A stretch of 10,405 nucleotides of DNA from Kiloniellales bacterium (GTDB lineage Bacteria > Pseudomonadota > Alphaproteobacteria > Kiloniellales > JAKSBE01): assembly GCA_030067055.1 (NCBI GenBank), contig JASJAL010000210.1:1-10405 (forward strand). The letters are read 5' to 3'. The position numbers and the translations under genes are program-made. Shown in pieces: positions 5,726 through 10,405 of the stretch (its first letter is position 1; each line of letters opens with the position of its first letter). A model generated the notes under the pieces. It searched no databases, was not told the DNA's origin, and saw nothing but the letters and a program-made list of their open reading frames with translations.

Positions 5726-8119
5726 CTATAGCCGGGATCCGACGGCAGCAGGGCGGGCGACGAGTCGTTCGGCGGGAAAGGTCACGCGGACCGTCGTGCC
5801 CCGGCCGACCTCGCTGAAGATCTGCAGGTCGGCGTCGTGCAGCCGGGCGAAGGCCTGGGCGGTCGGCAGGCCGAGCCCGAGGCCGCCCGCGTCGCTGACG
5901 TTGGCCGAGCGGGTCAGGCGCTCGAAGGGCTGCATCACGGCCCGGGCCTCGGCCGGCGACATGCCGGGCCCGCGGTCGGAGATGGCGACGACGATCCCCC
6001 GGTCGTCGCGGCGCTCGGCGGCGATCGTCACCGCGGCACCCTTGGGCGAGGACTTGACCGCGTTGTCGATCAGGTTGACGAAGATCTGCCGGCACTTGAG
6101 CGCGTCGAGGCGCATGACCGGCAGCTCGCCGTCGACCTGCTTGATCTCGACCGACTGCCGCTCGGCGACCCCGTGGCACATCCGGACCGCCTCGCCCAGT
6201 GGCTGGCTGAGCGGCACCTCGTCCTCGATCAGCAAGAGCCGGTCGCTCTGGGCCGCGGCGAGGTCGAGGATGCCGCTGATGATTCCGAGCAGGTCCCGGC
6301 CGCTCTCCAGGATCGCCCGGCTGTACTTCCGGTAGCGGTCGTTGCCGATCGGCCCGAAGGCCTCGGAGGCCATGATCTCGCTGAAGCCGATGATGGCGTT
6401 CAAGGGCGTGCGCAGCTCGTGGCTGGTGGCCGCCAGGAAGGCGGTCTTGGCCTGGTTGGCGCGGACCGATTCCTCCAGGGCCGCCTTGATCGTGGCCTGG
6501 GATTCCCTTTCGATCGTCTTGTCGTGGAGGATCGCGCAGCAGCAGATCGTCTGCCCGTCGCTCGCCTTGATCGGCGCGACTACGGTGCCGATCTCCAGGT
6601 GCTCGCCCTCCCGGGTCGTGACCTCGAGATCGCCTTTCCAGACCTGCCCATGGCGCAGGGTCTCGACCACGGAGGCGCAGATGGCCCGGTCGCCGCTGTC
6701 GCTGGCCAGCAGGAGAGGGGTCTCCCCGACCGTCTGTGCCGCCGAAAAGCCGGTCAGCGCCGTGAAGGCCGGGTTGACGTACTCGATCTGTCCCGTCGGG
6801 GCTGTCATCAGGACCGCCACCGGATTCTGTTCCACGGCTTCGAAGAACCGGCGCAGCTTCTGGGTGAGCTCGCGGTTTTCCCGGTCGCGCCGGTCGAGGC
6901 CGTCGATCATCTTGGCGATCGCGCTCTCGGTCTCGCGCAGCTCGGCCAGCCCGGCCGTCGGCTCCCGGATCGGCCGCAAGTCGCCCCCGAGAACCCGCTG
7001 CGCATGGCCGCGGATCAGGGCCAGGCGCCGGTCGATCACGCGCCAGACAAGGTATCCGGCCGCGCCCCAGGCCAGCGCCAGGGCGGCCGCCCCCAGGCCG
7101 AGCCAGGGCCCCAGGCTCTGGAACCAGCCGACGAAGAAGGCCTCGGAGACGACGATCCCGGCGAACCAGTCCTGGCGCTGGCTCGGAACCGGAAACAGCA
7201 GGCCGAGGTAGGACCGCGCCGCGTGGCGGAACTCCAGGAACTCCGGCTCGGGGTCGGTCTCGCCCGACCAAGCGGCCGAGCGCGTCGCGGCATGCAGGGC
7301 GCCGCCGAGGTCGGCGGCGGCGGGCAGGCGGAGCGCCTCGCCGTCCGGCTCGATGGCGACCGACGAATGGGCGAAGACTTCGCCCTTGCCGGTGGTCAGG
7401 AAGGCGAAGCCGTCGTCGCCGAGCTGCAGGCCCTTGAGGAACTCCGAAAGCCGGCTCAAGGTCACGTCGGCGCCGACGACGCCAACGACCTCCCGGTCTT
7501 GGTTCCGGACCGCAAAGGCGGTGCTGATCCCGGGTCGCCGGCTGGAGTAGAAGACGTAAGGCGCGGTCCAGAACACGCCTTCGCTTTGCAGGGCGCCCTG
7601 GTACCAGGGCCGGCTGCGCGGGTCGAAGCCCATCTCGATTTCTTCGGGGCTGCCTTTGTCGATCGGGCGGAAGTTCTCGTCACGAAGGAAGACGGCTTCC
7701 CGGCGCTGCTCGCTCTCGATGACGATCCGCCGAAACAGATAGGCCTCCGATGGCGCGTCGGCCGCCGATCGGGTGACGAAGACGAACTCCCCCTCGGGAT
7801 TGGCGAAGAAGGTCCCGGTGATCTGATCGTTGGTCTTGATGATCTCGAAGAGGTAGCGCTCGATCTGCTCGACGTCGCTGACCAGGATGATCCGGCCCGA
7901 GGCCAGCCGCTGGGTCAGGGTCGTGGCGTATTCGACGTTCTCGAAGAACTGCCTCGTCTCCTGGGTGAGCAGGCTGGAAAGTCCATCGAGGGTCGAGCGC
8001 GCCTGCTTCCGGGCGGCGTCTTCGGCGGTGAGCCAGACCGTGACGATCAGAAAAGCGAAGCCGGCCAGTTGTGCGGCGATGAGTCCGCCCAGGATCAGGG
8101 ATCGGATTGAAAGTTTCAT
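5726..8119 (-). CDS. Membrane sensor histidine kinase (dCACHE-HAMP-PAS-HisKA-HATPase)
   Basis: A 797-residue kinase. A first membrane helix (about 7-30) and a second (about 334-358) flank a periplasmic dCACHE_1-type sensor domain, with the typical FDPRSRPWYQGA block (165-176) and a DV(T)LSRLSEFL end (218-228). A HAMP-like linker follows (about 359-412), then a PAS domain (about 425-540; NPVAVLMTAPTGQIEYVNPAF). HisKA has H567 in SHELRTPLNAIIGFSEIM. The ATP-binding domain shows the N box (N682, N686), G1 (D715-R-G-P-G719) and G2 (GGLGLGLP, 745-752). There is no receiver domain and no response regulator gene next to it, so its partner is elsewhere. The ligand is unknown; dCACHE domains usually bind amino acids, amines or organic acids. 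Three consecutive cysteines (526-528) lie in the PAS domain. The start ATG has only a G-rich stretch ahead. It is probably transcribed with yjbQ. Confidence 0.93.
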   Translation of the reverse strand: MKLSIRSLILGGLIAAQLAGFAFLIVTVWLTAEDAARKQARSTLDGLSSLLTQETRQFFENVEYATTLTQRLASGRIILVSDVEQIERYLFEIIKTNDQITGTFFANPEGEFVFVTRSAADAPSEAYLFRRIVIESEQRREAVFLRDENFRPIDKGSPEEIEMGFDPRSRPWYQGALQSEGVFWTAPYVFYSSRRPGISTAFAVRNQDREVVGVVGADVTLSRLSEFLKGLQLGDDGFAFLTTGKGEVFAHSSVAIEPDGEALRLPAAADLGGALHAATRSAAWSGETDPEPEFLEFRHAARSYLGLLFPVPSQRQDWFAGIVVSEAFFVGWFQSLGPWLGLGAAALALAWGAAGYLVWRVIDRRLALIRGHAQRVLGGDLRPIREPTAGLAELRETESAIAKMIDGLDRRDRENRELTQKLRRFFEAVEQNPVAVLMTAPTGQIEYVNPAFTALTGFSAAQTVGETPLLLASDSGDRAICASVVETLRHGQVWKGDLEVTTREGEHLEIGTVVAPIKASDGQTICCCAILHDKTIERESQATIKAALEESVRANQAKTAFLAATSHELRTPLNAIIGFSEIMASEAFGPIGNDRYRKYSRAILESGRDLLGIISGILDLAAAQSDRLLLIEDEVPLSQPLGEAVRMCHGVAERQSVEIKQVDGELPVMRLDALKCRQIFVNLIDNAVKSSPKGAAVTIAAERRDDRGIVVAISDRGPGMSPAEARAVMQPFERLTRSANVSDAGGLGLGLPTAQAFARLHDADLQIFSEVGRGTTVRVTFPAERLVARPAAVGSRL

Positions 8120-8252
8120 GCCCCCCGGCCGCCGAGCCTCAGCCGCTGTCGGGCCGCCGATCGCACAGCCACGGGGCGGGCGGCGATGGGACGGGCGGAT
8201 GGATAGGGCTCATCGTTCCTGGTCCAGGGCCAAGCTCCGCAATGGGTCGTAT

Positions 8253-8280
8253 ATCCTATAGCATAGTTTCGGATCTGCAA
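8253..8280 (-). promoter_or_regulatory. Candidate promoter for the histidine kinase
   Basis: On the minus strand, TTGCAG (8275-8280) and TAGGAT (8253-8258) are separated by 16 bases, a weak sigma-70-like pair in the only AT-rich island of the region. It predicts a start near 8246 and a leader of about 127 bases. Confidence 0.3.
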
Positions 8281-8347
8281 TACGGAAAGTCACGGACTAT
8301 CAGAGGCCTAGCGCACTTCCGCATTGGGCTCGCCCGCAACGACCGGG

Positions 8348-8391
8348 CGCCGGCCTCGAGGTGCGGCGGCCCCGGCAACCGGGAGCCGGCG
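8348..8391. repeat. Nested GC-rich hairpin upstream of the pentapeptide gene
   Basis: Outer arms CGCCGGC (8348-8354) and GCCGGCG (8385-8391) are perfect over 7 bp. Inside, CCCGG-CAA-CCGGG (8371-8383) forms a second stem next to the right outer arm. No T-run follows on either strand. It could be a structured leader RNA or simply GC-rich chance. Confidence 0.4.
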
Positions 8392-8466
8392 ACATGGTAA
8401 AGGAATTGTAAACCCTCGATCTGGCAGCCTCCGCGGCACGGCAGGACGCGAGGTGCCCGAGGCACG

Positions 8467-9252
8467 ATGACCGACTCCGAGGACGACACGCCGAAACCGT
8501 CGGCCCCTGAACCGGAGACCCCCGATCCGGATGCTCCCAATCCGGATGAGGCGAAGCAGGAGGCGCCGAACCAAGAGGCGCGGCCCGGACAGGGCCAGAA
8601 GCGTCGCTCGCCGATCCCGATCCGCTGGCACCATACGGGCTTCGATCTGACCGTCGCCTCGGTCCAGGTGGCCATTGCCTCGGTGACCCTGGCGATCGCC
8701 ATGCTCGGCGCCTTCTTCATCCACGACGAATACCAGGATCGCCGACAGGCGCGCATGACCCGGGCCTGGGAGCTGCTCCACAACACTCAGGAGATCCGCT
8801 TCTTCAACGTCGGCCAGATCGAGGCACTGCAGTCGCTGCATCTCTCCGGCGCCAACCTCCGGCGGGTCAACCTGGCGAGTCGCTATCTGGAAGGCATCGA
8901 CCTGCGCGGCGCCGATTTTTACGGCGCCCACTTCTCGGCCGCCAACCTGGCCGGGGCGGACCTGCGCGACACGGTGCTGCACGGCAGCCGCATGGACATC
9001 GTGAACCTGACCGAGGCACGCCTCGACGGCGCCGACATGAGCAAGGCGATCCTGAGCCGGGCGCAGCTGATCGATGCCTCGCTGCGGGGTGTCGACCTGA
9101 CCGAGGCCGTGCTCGCCGGCACCGACCTCAGCGGCGCCAACCTGCGGCGCGCCCGGGGCCTGACCGCCGAGCAACTGGCCGAGGCCTGCGCCACGCCCGA
9201 GCGGCCGCCGGACCTGCCCGACGACCTGCCGCCGCCCCCGGCCTGCGAATAG
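8467..9252 (+). CDS. Membrane-anchored pentapeptide-repeat protein
   Basis: A 261-residue protein. Residues 1-40 are acidic and proline-rich (PEPETPDPDAPNPDE), with a basic patch KRR (45-47) next. One membrane helix spans about 61-85 (LTVASVQVAIASVTLAIAML). After a linker with RAWELL (99-104) and a GQIEALQSL segment (116-124), pentapeptide repeats A(D/N)LXX run from about 125 to 230, roughly twenty repeats that should fold as a right-handed four-sided beta-helix. The repeat block closes with the frequent cap GLTAEQLAEAC (231-241) and a proline-rich tail. The helix-then-RAW-then-GQxEALxxL layout is common in proteobacterial pentapeptide proteins of unknown function. Topology is ambiguous because basic residues flank the helix on both sides. 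A weak GAGG precedes the ATG. No DNA-mimic or gyrase-protection role can be claimed. Confidence 0.9.
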   Translation: MTDSEDDTPKPSAPEPETPDPDAPNPDEAKQEAPNQEARPGQGQKRRSPIPIRWHHTGFDLTVASVQVAIASVTLAIAMLGAFFIHDEYQDRRQARMTRAWELLHNTQEIRFFNVGQIEALQSLHLSGANLRRVNLASRYLEGIDLRGADFYGAHFSAANLAGADLRDTVLHGSRMDIVNLTEARLDGADMSKAILSRAQLIDASLRGVDLTEAVLAGTDLSGANLRRARGLTAEQLAEACATPERPPDLPDDLPPPPACE

Positions 9253-9321
9253 ACAGAAATCACGGCCTTCGATCGGTCCAGGCTTTCAAGTTCGGCTCGG
9301 CCTTGCTTGACTCCACGGGTC

Positions 9322-9349
9322 CCAGCGGCGGATTCAAGGGCGCCGCTGG
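9322..9349 (+). repeat. Strong hairpin upstream of the Popeye-like gene
   Basis: CCAGCGGCG (9322-9330) and CGCCGCTGG (9341-9349) form perfect 9-bp arms with a 10-base loop. It ends five to six bases before the AGGGGAGG ribosome-binding site of the next gene. There is no T-run after it, so it is better seen as a leader-RNA structure or an mRNA-processing barrier after the pentapeptide gene than as an intrinsic terminator. Confidence 0.6.
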
Positions 9350-9370
9350 AATGCAGGGGAGGCCGAAGCT

Positions 9371-10063
9371 ATGGGCAGTGCGCAGCCGTTGTTCTGGGGG
9401 ATCACGAGCGAAAGCCTAATTCACGCGGCCTATGTTCTGACGGCCCTGTCTTACCTGCTCCGGGATATCCTCTGGCTGCGGCTTGTCGCCATGACCGGCA
9501 ATATCTGCATCGCCGCTGCTGCTTTCATGGCCTTTCCGGAGCCGAACTGGGCCTTCGTCGGCTGGGCCTGCACCTTCTTTTTCATCAACGTTTTTCACAG
9601 CACCTGGCTGGTCTACGAGCGGCACCTGCGGCGTTTCACGCCGGAAGAGCAGCGCTTGTGCGACGCCGCGTTCCAGTCCCTGGACCCGGTCAGCGTCCGT
9701 CGCCTGCTCCGCTGCGGCCGCTGGGTCGAACATTCGAAGGACCGCAGTCTGACGACACAGGGCGCGCACCTGACGGAGTTGGTGCTGATCTCCGAAGGCG
9801 AGGCCGCGGTCCGTCTCGGCGGGCAGGTCATCCAGCACCTCGCCTGCGGCAAGTTCGTCGGCGAGATCGGCTTCCTCAGCGGGGAGCCGGCGACGGCGAC
9901 CGTCGTCGCGGCCGGCCCCTTGCGCTGCCTGACCTGGAAAGTTCCGGAGCTGCGGCGCTTCCTCGCCCGGCACCCAGAGGTTCGTACGGTGTTCCACGCC
10001 GCCGTCGGCAAGGACCTCGCCGAGAAGATCGCCGCGCACAACGTCCGGCTCGCGAACGTCTAG
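9371..10063 (+). CDS. Popeye-domain-like membrane protein with cyclic-nucleotide-binding fold
   Basis: A 230-residue protein. Three membrane helices (about 15-31, 36-55 and 60-82) precede a cytosolic domain (about 90-225) with the cAMP-binding jelly-roll pattern. The layout and the sequence resemble animal Popeye proteins (POPDC): WACTFFFINVFHSTWLVYERH (65-85), a PEEQRLCDAAFQSLDP helix region (91-106), then C186-LTW-KVPELRRFL (186-198) and FHAAVGKDLAEKI (208-220), close to the CxxWxxxxLxxFL and IGKDIxxKL ends of POPDC. The phosphate-binding cassette reads F-V-G164-E165-IGFLSG-EPATATV; the usual arginine of cAMP-binding proteins is an alanine at 174. So it may bind cAMP weakly, another nucleotide or none. 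The ATG is supported by AGGGGAGG eight bases upstream. It follows the pentapeptide gene by 118 bp and precedes fdhD by 64 bp. The ligand and role are unknown. Confidence 0.85.
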   Translation: MGSAQPLFWGITSESLIHAAYVLTALSYLLRDILWLRLVAMTGNICIAAAAFMAFPEPNWAFVGWACTFFFINVFHSTWLVYERHLRRFTPEEQRLCDAAFQSLDPVSVRRLLRCGRWVEHSKDRSLTTQGAHLTELVLISEGEAAVRLGGQVIQHLACGKFVGEIGFLSGEPATATVVAAGPLRCLTWKVPELRRFLARHPEVRTVFHAAVGKDLAEKIAAHNVRLANV

Positions 10064-10099
10064 AAAGCCAGAGTTTCCCCGGGGGTCGACCTTGTCGCT

Positions 10100-10120
10100 G
10101 CCCCGGCAGGGGCGCATATT
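10100..10120 (+). terminator. Possible weak terminator after the Popeye-like gene
   Basis: GCCCC-GGCA-GGGGC is a perfect 5-bp GC stem with a 4-base loop, followed by GCATATTTG. The T-tract is short and interrupted, so termination would be weak; it could equally be a structure in the fdhD leader. Confidence 0.3.
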
Positions 10121-10127
10121 TGCTGGC

Positions 10128-10405
10128 ATGGACGGCGATTCCAGACAGCCACAGCGGGCGGCACCCCTGCGCCGGGCGCGGCGAAGCGCGGCCGACGAGG
10201 CGGCGCTGGACGACTACGTCCTGCGCCCGGACCCGGCCGACCCCCACCTGACCCGCCAGGTCGCCGGGGTCGACCAGGACGGCACCCCGGTCGAGACCGC
10301 GGTGGTGATGGAGCGGCCCCTGACCCTGTTCCTCAACGGGCAGGAGATCGTCACCATGATGACCATCGGCGACCATCCCGACCTGCTGGCGGTGGGCTAT
10401 CTCCT
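10128..10405 (+). CDS. fdhD: Formate dehydrogenase accessory sulfurtransferase FdhD, 5' part
   Basis: The first 92 codons are present and the gene runs off the right edge. The block ERPLTLFLNGQEIVTMMT (62-79) followed by GDHPDLLAVGYLL is characteristic of FdhD, here of the variant with TIGDHP instead of the more usual TPxD. FdhD passes sulfur from IscS to the molybdenum (bis-MGD) cofactor before insertion into formate dehydrogenase, in the cytosol. The catalytic cysteine loop lies further downstream, outside the window. An arginine- and alanine-rich N-terminal extension (residues 1-30) precedes the conserved part. The ATG at 10128 has no well-placed ribosome-binding site (AGGGG is about 15 bases away), so a TTG at 10092 in the same frame is an alternative start. 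Whether formate dehydrogenase or other molybdoenzyme genes follow cannot be seen. Confidence 0.9.
   Translation, partial: MDGDSRQPQRAAPLRRARRSAADEAALDDYVLRPDPADPHLTRQVAGVDQDGTPVETAVVMERPLTLFLNGQEIVTMMTIGDHPDLLAVGYL

Larger units (their letters stand above)
8120..8466. other. Divergent intergenic region between the histidine kinase and pentapeptide genes
   Basis: About 347 bases with an AT-rich island at 8248-8285 (candidate kinase promoter) in otherwise very GC-rich DNA, and a nested GC hairpin at 8348-8391. No gene is supported. A second AT-rich patch (8396-8415) precedes the pentapeptide gene and may contain its promoter. Confidence 0.5.

Noticed and set aside
5181..7271. A 696-codon minus-strand frame crossing both yjbQ and the kinase.
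   Set aside because: It overlaps two confident genes in another frame and its translation is almost all Arg, Pro, Gly and Ala.
5837..8110. A 757-codon open frame on the plus strand opposite the histidine kinase.
   Set aside because: It mirrors the kinase gene base for base, shows no domain, and is rich in Gly/Asp/Arg/Val as expected from the antisense of GC-rich coding sequence.
1..10405. Mobile elements, CRISPR arrays, retrons, toxin-antitoxin pairs or phage defence genes.
   Set aside because: I found no transposase, integrase, reverse transcriptase, regular repeat array or paired small toxin/antitoxin genes.

Overview
The window is GC-rich DNA that reads as a chromosomal segment from an alphaproteobacterium, probably of the Rhodospirillales/Kiloniellales type. 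This is an inference from codon bias, from the marine/microaerobic style of the genes (TorT-like binding protein, CHASE/PAS sensor, FNR-type operator, cytochrome c, FdhD) and from the protein flavour. I see no mobile element, CRISPR array, rRNA or tRNA.

Left part (1-3623). Reading leftwards, a TorT-like periplasmic binding protein (2928-1804) is followed after 16 nt by a CHASE-plus-tandem-PAS membrane sensor (1787 to beyond the left edge). This resembles the TorT/TorS arrangement, in which a binding protein hands its ligand signal to a membrane sensor, but the partner has a CHASE-like domain rather than a recognisable TorS sensor. The sensor frame is intact for about 595 codons except for one in-frame amber codon at 1392-1394, inside the CHASE domain. 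The roughly 695-bp stretch upstream of torT has no gene. It carries several perfect inverted repeats and, on the other side, a perfect FNR/FixK-type operator (3505-3518). That operator sits where a class II activator site should be for a promoter driving the monohaem cytochrome c at 3624-4034.

Middle part (4035-8466). A gene-free stretch (4035-4588) is followed, on the minus strand, by an unrecognised 97-residue protein (4882-4589), another gene-poor stretch, a YjbQ/UPF0047 protein (5689-5270) and a 797-residue hybrid-free sensor histidine kinase (8119-5726: dCACHE, HAMP-like, PAS, HisKA, HATPase_c). The kinase and yjbQ are 36 nt apart and probably co-transcribed. A divergent intergenic region (8120-8466) separates them from the plus-strand genes.

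Right part (8467-10405). All genes are on the plus strand: a membrane-anchored pentapeptide-repeat protein, a three-helix membrane protein with a C-terminal cyclic-nucleotide-binding fold that resembles the Popeye (POPDC) family of animals, and the 5' part of fdhD (formate dehydrogenase sulfurtransferase), cut by the window edge. A 9-bp perfect hairpin lies just upstream of the ribosome-binding site of the Popeye-like gene.

The most notable items are the amber-interrupted sensor beside torT, the FNR-box/cytochrome c promoter, and the bacterial Popeye-like protein, whose phosphate-binding cassette lacks the usual arginine. No wholly new system is proven by the sequence alone.
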